From Rhizodiscina lignyota (taxonomy: Eukaryota > Ascomycota > Dothideomycetes > Aulographales > Rhizodiscinaceae), in the NCBI GenBank assembly GCA_010015805.1, contig ML978136.1, forward strand, positions 248,001 to 312,000: a DNA stretch of 64,000 nucleotides. The letters run 5' to 3'. Numbering within the stretch: the stretch's first letter is position 1; the number at the start of each line of letters is the position of its first letter. The notes under the pieces are model-generated. The model made no database searches. It was not told the DNA's origin and saw only the letters and a list, made by a program, of their open reading frames with translations. Below, in pieces: positions 43,880 to 53,917 of this stretch. The translations under genes and the position numbers were made by a program.

Positions 43880-44665
43880 ATGCGAAACTTATCTATCGTC
43901 ACATCTCTCCATCTTATCGCCCTCACAGAAGCAACGTACGATACCGCGGACGATAATTGCAACTCTGGCAATGCGAAGAGCTGGTTATGTACTTCATTCA
44001 CACCATGGTGGTGCGATCAATGCTCTCAGCAATGCGACACGGATAAATGCGCACAACAGTCTTCACAGCCGCAGCTATCCTCCTCCTGGTCGATTCAGGC
44101 ATGGCCCACAATAACTCTGACACCATCATCGACTCCGACAATCTACGAATCTGTCGGCGTAGCCCCATCCATTGGCATATCTGAGTCGATGAGCATCTCC
44201 ATATCAACATCACAGTCATACTCCGCTCCGACACCCTCAGCTCCGCCACAGAAGTCAACGAGTACATCAGCTCCCCCTCCACCAGTTGTGAGCACTGTAA
44301 TGGTCACACCTGTTCCGGAATGTGCTGTCAGTCAGATCTCCGATGGCCAGCCTCAGGCCCCAGCAAGTTGCGCCACGCTTGTCACACAGATTTCGGACGG
44401 CCAACCTCAGGCTCCTGGCCCTTCCGCTACCCCAGTTAGTCAGATCTCAGACGGTCAGCCTCAAGCTCCTGGTCCTGCTACCTCTACTGCTCCGGCAGCA
44501 GTATCATCTCCGGCGCAGAATGGCACGACTCCCTCAGGCACGATTAGCAGCCCCTCGTCTACGAGCGGGTCACCACAACCATTCACTGGAGGTGCCACAA
44601 CAAATCGCATCGCGCTAGGCGCGAATGCCGTTCTGGGCGCTGTTATCGGGGTTGCATTGCTGTAG
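43880..44665 (+). CDS. PIR-repeat cell-wall protein with GPI-type tail
   Basis: Single exon, 261 residues. A signal peptide of about 19 residues (MRNLSIVTSLHLIALTEA) leads to a Cys/Trp-rich N-terminal domain (CTSFTPWWCDQCSQQCDTD), then a Ser/Thr/Pro-rich stem. Three PIR repeats, QISDGQPQAP, start at Q152, Q170 and Q188 with an exact 18-residue period; in yeast PIR proteins a Gln of the QxxDGQ core forms an alkali-labile ester with beta-1,3-glucan. The C-terminus has a small-residue site (TGGATTN) and a hydrophobic end (NAVLGAVIGVALL), the layout of a GPI signal. Having both anchors suggests a wall protein fixed in two ways. No enzyme domain is present. Confidence 0.85.
   Translation: MRNLSIVTSLHLIALTEATYDTADDNCNSGNAKSWLCTSFTPWWCDQCSQQCDTDKCAQQSSQPQLSSSWSIQAWPTITLTPSSTPTIYESVGVAPSIGISESMSISISTSQSYSAPTPSAPPQKSTSTSAPPPPVVSTVMVTPVPECAVSQISDGQPQAPASCATLVTQISDGQPQAPGPSATPVSQISDGQPQAPGPATSTAPAAVSSPAQNGTTPSGTISSPSSTSGSPQPFTGGATTNRIALGANAVLGAVIGVALL
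44334..44471 (+). repeat. Three in-phase PIR repeats (54-bp period)
   Basis: The coding repeat QISDGQPQAP occurs three times, spaced 54 bp, within the PIR gene. Third-position changes between copies show it is not a recent tandem duplication. Confidence 0.85.
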
Positions 44666-44999
44666 TATATGATAGAATGAATAACTGTAATGTTAGATAA
44701 GCATGACTGTATTGAAGTATAGATGTTAGGTCTCGATGGCCTTCTATCATAAAGCGCAATGACAGCCTTGATGACCACCCTATGAAAGTTTTCATAAACG
44801 GTCTATTGTTGAATTGGATCCAAGTACTCTATGGTACGCTTTGACAATTTCGGACAGTCCAAGAAGTCTTGTATCCAAGGCTGGGGCATTGCTTGCTAAA
44901 GTCTAACCTCAACACGTGTTTTCCAAAGCGCTCTAGAGTTCGTTCGATACACTCCTCTGTCCGTGCACACGTCTTCTGGGGGATGTACGGTATTGAGAG
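44666..44999. other. Convergent intergenic region
   Basis: 334 bp between the PIR gene and the sugar-carrier gene. Nothing recognised. Confidence 0.6.
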
Positions 45000-46931
45000 T
45001 TATTTCTGTGGGACCTCTTCGATGTTTTCGATAAGTTCCATTTGAGTTTTCTCGCTGCCCATAGCAAGCTCAAATGTCAGCTCCACCGGATCTCCAAACA
45101 GAACTCCCATCTCTTCAAGCGTCTTTCCCTTAGCTAGGTTCAGAAGTCAGCACATGCTGTGAAGTTATTATTGCAGCTGGAGGGTTTCGTTCGACTTACT
45201 CTCCGGGAGGAAGAAGTACACCAGAATGCCGTATATGGCTCCACAGATGATGAGTACAATCCAAAAGTTGTGCCCGATGTTCTGGAACGCCGTTGGCGCA
45301 GCGCCGAGCAGGATTGTTGTTGCGACCCACTGTCCCATGATACTCCAAGATATACCAAAAGATCGTATAATCATCGGGAAGATCTCAGCTGGAACCAGGT
45401 ACATCGTCGCGTCGAGACAGAGGGAGCTTTGATGAAAAATTAGCATTATGCGGTGGTTTGGTGAGTAGATAGATCACTTACTAGAACACAGGAAAGAGGA
45501 AGATGAAGGCCACGCCAAAGCCAAGCCCCACCTTGTTCGTTGAACCGGTCTCTGCAAATTGCGCCGAGAGAGCAGCTTCGACAGAGAGTATGATGCATAA
45601 GGCCGTACATCCGGTAACTGCATTGTGTAAGATTAGCAGAAGGCCGTGTGTAGCACTCTAAGGAGACGCACTGATAAAGGGCCGACGACCGATATGATCA
45701 ATCAGAAGTCCATTCGTTAAATTTCCGGGAACAGTGACGAAGTTGAAGCACCCCACAAGGAGTAGCGGCAGTCTTCCAGTGATTCCAAGGCCGTTATAAA
45801 ATGTCGTTTGGTAGTTGTTAACGACAAGCGCACCGGTAAATTGGTTGCCAGCCTGTACTAAGAAACCAAGGTACAGTCGCTTCCGGTAGCTTGGTCGTGA
45901 CCATGCCAGTTTCGCTTGTCCAAAGAACGTGGTCGCATTCTGACGACGCTCATATGCAATCTGCTCACGCATTTGTCTGAACTCTGCCATGGCATACGTG
46001 TCTTCGGGGTCTGACTTGTTTTGATGCAGGCGCTTGATCGTTACCCACGCCTCGTCTTCTCGACCTTGAGCAAGAAGCCACCTAGGGCTGTAGGGCAGGA
46101 AGAACATCCCCACGAAGAGAATGAGAGGCCAGATCATTTGAACTGCTAAAGGGAACCTCCATTGGAATTGGCCATATGAAGCAAAGCTGCAGCCATAGCT
46201 TACAAAGCCGGTGAGACTGTAGGAGAACCCTAGATGAAGTTAAATAAATCCTGAGTTTCTTGTTCCAATATGGAGGAGGACTCACCGATCAACACTCCAT
46301 GAAGGCCGATCATCAGACCTCGGCTTTCTGCTGGGCTAACCTTGGCGAAAGTTAGGGAGATAACTGAATTGGTCGGCGGAAAACGGCAACAATACCTCTG
46401 ATTGATATAAGGGGACTAATGTGACAAGTATGCCAATCGCAAATCCCATGATAACTCTCGCGATGACGAATTGAGGGATGTTCTGGGAGCTGGTCATGAT
46501 AGCAGCACCGATTACAGCTATTGTGCATGAGATCTGGATCGTGCGCTTTCGGCCAAAATCTAGAGACAGTCAGCAACACCTGAAAGGCGAATTCAGTGGT
46601 TCTGAAAAGTATACACTCTGCAAGCCACATGTTTGCAATGCAGCCTAGTCTAGAGAATGTCAGTCGCTGTATCTGAAGAAGGATTGGCGACTTACACTCC
46701 CCCCACGCTGTATATGCAATTTATCACACCTATGATCGAGTTTGCGTATGACGAGCCGTCTACAAGATTCATATAGTCATACCATGCTGGCGTTCCAATT
46801 GTTGCAGCACTGATAGACGACGCATAACCGTATGAAAGACTACCGAATGCTACGAACAAAGCAACTGTGAAGTTATACAGATTCCTCGGTCGAGGGACTA
46901 TATATTTCTTTGTTGCCTGATCGGGCTGCAT
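45000..46931 (-). CDS. MFS sugar transporter (hexose/lactose-permease type)
   Basis: Twelve-helix sugar porter, 514 residues in eight exons: 46696-46931, 46615-46649, 46396-46559, 46286-46340, 45672-46229, 45482-45617, 45200-45426 and 45000-45133. Sugar-porter marks appear in order across the joins: GYASSISAATIG on helix 1, WLAEYFGRKRT in loop 2-3, LVPLYQSEVSPAESRG, QFQWRFPLAVQMIWPL, the PYSPRWLLAQGR signature after helix 6 (usually PESPRWL), NQFTGALVVNNYQTTFYN on helix 7, DHIGRRPF, LVPAEIFPMIIRSFG and PETKGKTLEEM at the end. It could carry a sugar, sugar acid or quinate-like compound. Two TCCGCA-type motifs lie upstream (47122, 47255). All joins agree in phase. Confidence 0.9.
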
Positions 46932-48057
46932 GATGAATGATAGAGAAGCAGTTGTTCATAAACCAGAAAGGAGAGTCTGAGAGTACGATTGGGGACTGAA
47001 AAGCCAGGAGCAGACTGTGCCATACATAACCTCAATGCTTGTATTTTACTTATGCAACGGCAATCCTGATGCCGCCAATCCCCCGCATGGGGTAAGGGAA
47101 GTGTCGTTTCCTCGGTGAATCTCCGCAAATGATGATCTTGTCCTGTTGGTGCTGCTGCAGGACTGACCCCAGAATGAGCCTCATCGCTGGAAAAGCTTGT
47201 GGGGATTCCCTGCAGTAGCTTGACTCGAATGGTCAAGTCCAATCTCCTACACGATGCGGAGATACCCCCAGGAATAATCGCTCTCTTATGATTGTTTGCG
47301 ATGCCTTTACCTTGTTGAATTTGGATTCGAGATACAGCGTATTCTATGTGCCCATTGTTCATCCTTCGATCTACCTTCGGCACCAAGATCCGGGGAAGTA
47401 CTAGATTCCCTGCAGTTCGAAATTCTGGTGGTGATTCCGGCATTTTTCGGTGCGTTGCGGCAGAAACAGTGACTCGTAGAACACAAAATCTGGGGTAAGA
47501 ATCAACGCAGACAAATCGCCAAGCTCGTACGATAGTTAGAACTGTTGATTGAAGGCTTTTTCTCTCTCTCAGCGTATCTTGTCCGCCGGCTAAGAATCCG
47601 GTCACACCTCTGTGCCCGGCCCGTCTTTGATGGACGTTGGTGCGATATACCGCTGATATTTCAAAAGCGAAGTGAGATTGCAATGCTGCTGGGTAGAAAA
47701 GAGAAGAGTAGAGTTTATGAGAGCCTGAAATGACAGAGCAATAGGTAGTTTAAAGTTTCCGTGCGGCTCGAAAAGCTTGACCGCTTGTCACGTGATGCCT
47801 CATCTTGTCCGATTTTCGGAAAAGTCTTTCGGCCTCCCGCTCACGGAACCTGCGGCAGCAAATGCTCCACACCTTGCAGGAGTCTATACCTGCTATCAGC
47901 ACGCGACCTGTGACGGGTTGACGAACATGCGGCGACGGAAAACTTCTCACCGATGGCGAGCCGTCCCGGTGGGGGATCTCTTTCTGATTTCAATCCTCTC
48001 GAATCGTCTTTCATTTGCTTGGCTTAAGATTCTCACTGCTTGAATTACTCTGTCGCC
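46932..48057. promoter_or_regulatory. Divergent promoter between the sugar carrier and the MFS gene
   Basis: 1.1 kb. TCCGCA at 47122-47127 and its complement TGCGGA at 47255-47260. A 261-codon minus-strand open frame crosses it but looks non-coding (see rejected items). Confidence 0.45.
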
Positions 48058-49542
48058 ATGGTCAACATCCTGGACCATGTTAGATGGTTCTATCGGGTAT
48101 TTGGCCTGGCCTCTCTCTACAACACCGGCCGAGATGCCTGGCTTATCATCATTGCCCGAACGTGTCGTATGCTGGCATTCGGCACGAACTCACTGGTCTT
48201 GGCTCTGTTCTTCTCCGCACTTGAATTCTCGGACTGGCAAATTGGCATGTTCATGACGCTGACGTTGCTTGGAGATGTCTTACTATCACTGTTTCTCACC
48301 CTGGTTGCTGATCGAGTTGGCCGACGCCGTGTTCTTTTCTGGGGCTCCGTTCTTATGGTGTTTGCCGGTGTAGTCTTTGCCATCTTTGAGAACTTCTGGA
48401 TCCTGCTTCTCGCGGCGGTGCTTGGTGTGATGAGCGCCACTGGGACAGATTTTGGTCCTTTCCGGGCGATTGAAGAATCTACCCTGTCTCATTTAACGAC
48501 GCCTGCAACACGATCAGATGTCCTATCCTGGTACGTGACGACATCGACTCTGGGCTCATCTATCGGCACAGAAGTCACAGGGCGTGTGGTCCACTATCTG
48601 GAGGACCTGGACGGGTGGACTATTCAGAAAGCATACCACACCGTCTTCTGGGTGTATTCTGGGATGGGAATCGTGAACATGATCATCTGCCTCTTATTGA
48701 GTTCGAAGTGCGAAGTTCCGAAAGAGGAGGAAGAACCAGAAACGGAAGAGAACGAAATGCTCATGATGAACGGACAGCATGAAGGGGATGAAGAGGAAGA
48801 TGAACAACTGCCACTGCCTGAAATGGCGAAACAACCTGAGGCACCAAAGAAGGCTGGCTTCTTCTCCAAATTCTCTCAAATATCAAAGGCTACCCGTTCA
48901 ATGATGTACAAGCTCTGGTTCCTCCTCATTGTTGACTCGCTTGCCGATGGTATGGCATCATATCCATTCACGAATTACTATATGGACGTCAAGTTCAAGC
49001 CGTCGAAGTCGACGCTTGGGGATGTCATGTCGGTTGCGTACTTCCTTTCTGCGCTTTCAACGATCTTCGCGGCACCATTGGCTCATTATTTGGGTCTTAT
49101 CAACACCATGGTCTTTACGCACTTGCCGTCGTCTACTGCAGTCTTACTTTTCCCTGCTCCGAGTAATTTCCCGCTCACAGTCGTTCTGCTTCTGATTCGT
49201 GCTGGCCTCAACAATATGGACCAGGCACCGAGATCAGCGTTCATTGCAGCGGTGGTCAAGCCGGAAGAGCGAACGGCTGCCATGGGTATCACAGCCATGC
49301 TTAGAACGCTGGCGTCAACAGCTGGGCCAACTCTTACGGGCCTGCTTGCCGAGAACAACAAATTCTGGATCGCTTTCGTAGTTGCAGGAGCATTGCGAAT
49401 AGCTTACGATCTTGGTCTGTTCGTGATGTTTGTCAATGTGAAGCTTTACGAGCATGAAGAGGAGAAAGGCCCAATGGAAGGGTCATCGACGGCGACGGAG
49501 TCACGACGCACGAGTGATGAAGAAGAAGCACCGAAGATATGA
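48058..49542 (+). CDS. MFS transporter of unknown substrate with acidic central loop
   Basis: Single exon, 494 residues from ATG 48058 (MVNILDHVRWFYRVFGLASL); a second ATG six codons upstream (48040) is possible. The first half has DAWLIIIARTCRMLAFGTNSL, the loop 2-3 motif ADRVGRRRV, and six helices. A cytosolic loop of about 70 residues is rich in Glu (VPKEEEEPETEENE, then DEEEDEQLP). The second half has six helices, including LIRAGLNNMDQAPRSAFIAAVV and KPEERTAAMGI, the motif that marks the bacterial-like YxxR drug-efflux/sugar-efflux group of fungal carriers. The C-tail is acidic. The substrate cannot be told. It lacks introns, unlike the two other carriers to its left. Confidence 0.88.
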   Translation: MVNILDHVRWFYRVFGLASLYNTGRDAWLIIIARTCRMLAFGTNSLVLALFFSALEFSDWQIGMFMTLTLLGDVLLSLFLTLVADRVGRRRVLFWGSVLMVFAGVVFAIFENFWILLLAAVLGVMSATGTDFGPFRAIEESTLSHLTTPATRSDVLSWYVTTSTLGSSIGTEVTGRVVHYLEDLDGWTIQKAYHTVFWVYSGMGIVNMIICLLLSSKCEVPKEEEEPETEENEMLMMNGQHEGDEEEDEQLPLPEMAKQPEAPKKAGFFSKFSQISKATRSMMYKLWFLLIVDSLADGMASYPFTNYYMDVKFKPSKSTLGDVMSVAYFLSALSTIFAAPLAHYLGLINTMVFTHLPSSTAVLLFPAPSNFPLTVVLLLIRAGLNNMDQAPRSAFIAAVVKPEERTAAMGITAMLRTLASTAGPTLTGLLAENNKFWIAFVVAGALRIAYDLGLFVMFVNVKLYEHEEEKGPMEGSSTATESRRTSDEEEAPKI

Positions 49543-50156
49543 CGAGCCAGTTGAAATTGTGAGGAAAGGAGGGGTTCGAGCCATTCCGGGACGCAATATC
49601 TTCGCTATCGAGGGATCCTTATGAGTTGAACATTTTGCATTTCATCCCTCAATACTAAATTCCGCCCTCGGTAGCATCTCAGGAATGGCAGGCGCTGTTG
49701 AGAAGTTCAATTATCGATCGAGAAGGCTGTGCCGGCTTCACCACCACCATCTAAAGCTCAGTCTCTATTGCAATATCGAAATTCAACTTCGTCATATCCA
49801 CCCATTTTGGGTTGGAATGAGCAAGGCTGTACTTTCGTATTCAGACCGCGCGGCTTTGCGCAAGACCCTGATGTTGGATTCTTTGCAGCTCTGATTTGGA
49901 GCGGGCGGAGAGTAAGAAAGCTTTAAAGCGATGAAACGAGCCTCTTCGAATTTTGGTATCAGCGCACTATTGAAGGTTGAAGTGCAACAAGGCTATGTTA
50001 CATGCTAGGGATTACAGGCATGTTAACATAAGTTGAGGTTGAAGGCGATTTGAAGGTATTCACTGATGAGACGCGCTCCTATTCAAATACCGGAGCGGGC
50101 ACAAGACTGGATTCCACCTGTCACGGTCTCTGGAAATGAGTTTAATAGCAATATCA
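49543..50156. other. Convergent intergenic region
   Basis: About 610 bp between the MFS gene and the lactonase. Nothing recognised. Confidence 0.6.
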
Positions 50157-51261
50157 TTACAATTTAGCTTCATTGCTCGAGAGATACTCCCTCGACAAAG
50201 CAAACTTATGTAGAGGATATTCTTTGATTCCAACATGACATCTGAAGATATCACCCTGCATGTCGGACGACGCTGCAGTTTTGTCTGTCGCGCATGCAAT
50301 GAAGAGTTCCTCTCCAACAAACGCAGCGTCCGTGATGCTCTTGACCGGAAGAGCAATCTCAGCAACAACCTGGCCCTGAGGCGAAAGACGAACAACCTTC
50401 GCTGCACCGTAAATTGCAACCCATAAGTGGCCTTCCTCATCCATCGCGTGGCCGTCTGGCACGCCAGTCTCTGTTTGGAAGAACGCACGCTCATTGGAGA
50501 TGTTCCCGGTCGCTGCTTCAAAGTCGTACGCAAAGATTGTCTGCTTAGTGGAATCAGTGTAGTACATCGTTTTGTCATCCGGGCTCCAGCTAATCCCATT
50601 TGGAATACCCATCCCGCCTTTGATGACTTCGTGCACAGTCAGGTCAGGATCACAGCGCCACAGGCTTCCTGGTCGTATATTAGCAAAAGTATTACCATCT
50701 GAGCGACAGCTCGAACAGGCGGAAATACCTTCGAATTTAGCGAAATCAATTGGATCCGCCATTGTCCCAGTCCAAAACCTCCCTCGGCTATCGACTGCTC
50801 CGTCGTTGCTCATGAGCCCTTGGCCTCTGGTTTCGTGCTCGTGAAAATACGCAATGTACTTGCTCTTCCCGGTTTTCTTGTCCATAAGTCCGAATCCCAA
50901 TTTGGCATTGACTGCCCACATCTTATCATCATGGACAAGGTCGACAGTTTTGCTTTCTCAAATCAGAATATCGTAAGCGGATTGCTCTTGGATAACTCAC
51001 TGCGGATTGATCGAGAGGTTCGGAATCACCTTGTGAGATGATGGCCCTTCCTCCAGATTGACCGTGTGAAGTGCATGTTTCAATATATCAATAAAGCTGA
51101 GAGTGTTTGTCGAGGGGTCATAATGTACGCTTTCTCCAATTGCGCAGCCGCATTTCAGGTAAGGCTAATAATATCAGTCAACATCGTGGAGGTGATGAGG
51201 AGGCGCAGCAGGGAAATGGATATCGTACCTCAGTCACAGTATATCGCTTAATTTGAGACAT
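50157..51261 (-). CDS. SMP-30/gluconolactonase-family protein
   Basis: Six-bladed propeller lactonase, 310 residues in four exons: 51229-51261 (MSQIKRYTVTE), 51001-51164, 50729-50952 and 50157-50668. Exon 2 starts CGCAIGESVHYDP, where the first metal-binding Glu (E of GES) sits. Then come MSNDGAVDSRGRFWTGTM with the metal-binding Asn and substrate Arg region, GMGIPNGISWSPDDKTMYYTD with the second Asn, and GVPDGHAMDEEGHLWVA with the catalytic Asp. The third intron (60 bp) is in frame and stop-free, but a CTAAT branch site and the family join FEG-SLWRCDPDL show it is spliced. These enzymes need one divalent metal and hydrolyse sugar or other lactones. The gene diverges from the GCL-like gene. 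Confidence 0.92.
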
Positions 51262-51876
51262 TGTGCACGAATCTCCAGAGTTAGTGATTCTTTCCCCTAA
51301 GTAAATGCACGGCCCAAGTCTGAAAATGAATTTTTGAACTTAGCAAGAAGCGGGGCTGAGAGAACGGTTCGGTACGCCTGAGAGCGGGCGACCATCTCCG
51401 AGGTTTGATCTGCTCGACCTTCGGCACGGATTACGCAGCCATTAGGATCTAGTGTCTCCCTTGGATAGTGAGAGCGACCTGAATATGACTTCGACTTTCA
51501 TGATGGGTAAGTCTGGGGCTCGTACTAGAACTGGGCATGATGGATGAATGTGAGAGCCGTCTTACTCGCCATCGCGATCGTGTATTAGTAGCAACCAGCA
51601 AGCTTTATTGCGAACCAGACGTTCAGGACAACTTTTTGTTACGATGCATCTTCTTAACGAACTGAGCAGTCATGGCCTTGCGAGGCGCCAGGAAGGATTA
51701 AAGAGATCTTGTGGCGCACCGCCCCAGAAACCGGGTTATTGACGTCATGTGGCACCCGGGCTGAATGGGATTTTCTAAACATGGAATGGAGATTCTAATA
51801 AATCCCATCGACATAACGATGGATCGCTTTTTGAACCAAATCTCCATTACCCGTACTCTTACTGCTCGAATTGTTC
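51262..51876. promoter_or_regulatory. Divergent promoter between lactonase and GCL-like gene
   Basis: 0.6 kb, moderate GC. No TCCGCA copy. Nothing else recognised. Confidence 0.45.
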
Positions 51877-53697
51877 ATGATGTGCGCAAAAACTGAAGAG
51901 GAGAAATTGTTTCTTCCTTGGGCTGACATTGAGCCTCACGTGGCACGATGGCATCGCGAAGGCATTGAGGTAGCTGCCTTGTAACTGTGCACTATAAAAT
52001 GGAAATTAAAGCTGACTGGGCTCTAGTATCTGAGCAAAATATGGCCATCTCTCAGTGAGCGCAAGGCCGCAAATGATACATGGGGCGATGAGGTGGAGTC
52101 ACAACTCGTACGATTCGACAAAGATTCTCATGAGGTCCATCTGGTGCTGGAGCAGAAAGAAGTCTTGTCGTGCATTGATTCAAATGCCCCAGAAGGAACA
52201 TTTGATCCAGAGTTTGCGCAATACATGGTTGAGACAAGCCCGAGAGAGCCATACATCAGCACAGTCTCATCATTGCTCGAAGTCCAGGGGAATCTCGAAG
52301 CTCGTCGTGCGAAGGTTAACCGACTGCTGCCCAAAAATGAAAAGCTCATGACGTTATCGGTGTTTCCGCTGCTCGGTATCGAGTCACCAATTGATACGCG
52401 CAACAACCAGCACGTGGATAGTTACGACAATGCGATAAGTGATGGACCGTATAGCTTTGCAAAGGATAATATCGAAGCGAGAGCGAAACGAGGGACAAGT
52501 ATAGAGGTCCCAGTGTACCAAGATGTGTGCACAACGCTGCCGAAAATGATGGAATTAAAGCATATTCTCTATGGTCCAGGTGCATGTGGGCTGCAAGCTA
52601 CGTTTCAGTGCAAAACATTGACAGAGGCGCGCTCCCTTCACGATCAGTTCATTGTTCTGGGGCCCATCTTTCTGGCACTAACGGCGGCAACCCCAATCTA
52701 CCAAGGTGTACTTGTCGACACCGATGCACGGTGGAACCAGACAGCTGCAGCTGTCGACGATCGCCCGGAGCACGAGTTTGGACGCCTCTACCCACGATGG
52801 TCGACAGCTCCAATGTACCTCAGTAAACAGCGGGACATTGGCGACAGTGGTCTCAACTCGGACTTGATCAATGTGCTTCGACAGGATACCAACTTCCTTG
52901 AAAGTCACGGGATGGATTCTGCGATGGCACAGTACTTCGCATATCTTCACTTGCACGATCCACTGTATCTAAATGCAACGAGAGGCCGTCACGAGCATGT
53001 AACGCCAGAAGATGTCCATAGAAGTATATGTGAATCAGTATGGTCACATGTGCGGTTGAAGGTACCGGAGCCCAACGCAGCCGATCAAGGCTGGAGAGTC
53101 GAGTTTCGGCCGATGGAAGTTCAGTTCACCGACTTTGACAATGCCGCATTCCTTATCTTCCTCGATCTTGTGCGGCAAGTGTTGGCATGGATGGGACCGA
53201 AGCTGGACTTTTACATGCCACTCGAGCTGGTGCGGGAGAACATGGACCGCGCACACGCACGCGACGCCGTTGTCAAACAGAAATTTTGGTTCCCGGGGCA
53301 TGTAGTGCAGGACACTTCCAGCGGTGAAGGTGTGAAGCTGAACAACCATGGCCCTGACATACCAGAATGGACCGTTGACGAAATTATCAACGGGCGCACG
53401 AAAGGCGATGCTGCCTTCCCGGGATTGCTACCGTTGGTCGAGCGTTACCTGAAAGAGAAAATGGGACAAGATAGTGAGCAGCTGCATCCCTATCTGGATC
53501 TAATTCGTCGTCGAGCGAATGGCCAAGATGTAACCCCGGCACACTGGATGAGGAGTTTCGTGCACTGTCATCCGACGTACGAGAGAGACTCAAGAATCAG
53601 CCAGCGTGCATGCTACGACATGCTTCAAGAGGCAGAGAGGATGAGAATTCATGCTTCTAGCGGTTCAAACTCCTCGCCAGGAAGCATTGGGAATTGA
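51877..53697 (+). CDS. Divergent glutamate-cysteine ligase (GCL/Gsh1) family protein
   Basis: Two exons, 51877-51969 and 52027-53697, 587 residues; canonical fungal Gsh1 is about 650-700. Exon 1 gives FLPWADIEPHVARWHREGIE, matching the N-terminal PWxxAxxHxxxxREHGIEQ pattern, and exon 2 continues to TWGDEVE at 50-55, the catalytic WGDEVE motif with metal-binding Glu. Further family marks are LLEVQGNLEARRAKV, VFPLLGIESP, KRGTSIEVPVYQDV, CGLQATFQCKTLTEARSLHDQF, DTDARWNQTAAAVDDRPEHE, and a C-terminal FTDFDNAAFLIFLDLV. The segment that is HIYMDAMGFGMGxxCLQ in usual GCL is shortened here to HILYGPGACGLQ. ATP, Glu and Cys pockets therefore partly differ. It could be a second GCL-like ligase with another acceptor amine; a genome normally has a standard Gsh1 elsewhere. 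Confidence 0.85.
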
Positions 53698-53917
53698 AGA
53701 TGAATGATTAAATGATACCCTCTTGCAAATCCATGGTTCGGGGACCAGCTCTCGACACCATCAAAATTCCCATAATGTAGAAGGACATAGAAGGACAGCG
53801 TCAAAGGTCCTGCGAACCAGCGTTAGAAAAGAATAAGAATAAGCAAACTAAGATTAGTCTAACGATACACGGAGAAAATGAAAGACTCTGAAATTAGCTC
53901 TCGCTGCTCAGTCTTCT

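Noticed and set aside
46898-47683. 261-codon minus-strand open frame in the sugar-carrier promoter
   Set aside because: Composition is unlike the other proteins (no recognisable domain, many rare-looking Arg/His runs), it overlaps the carrier's start codon on the same strand, and has no supporting splice or start context.
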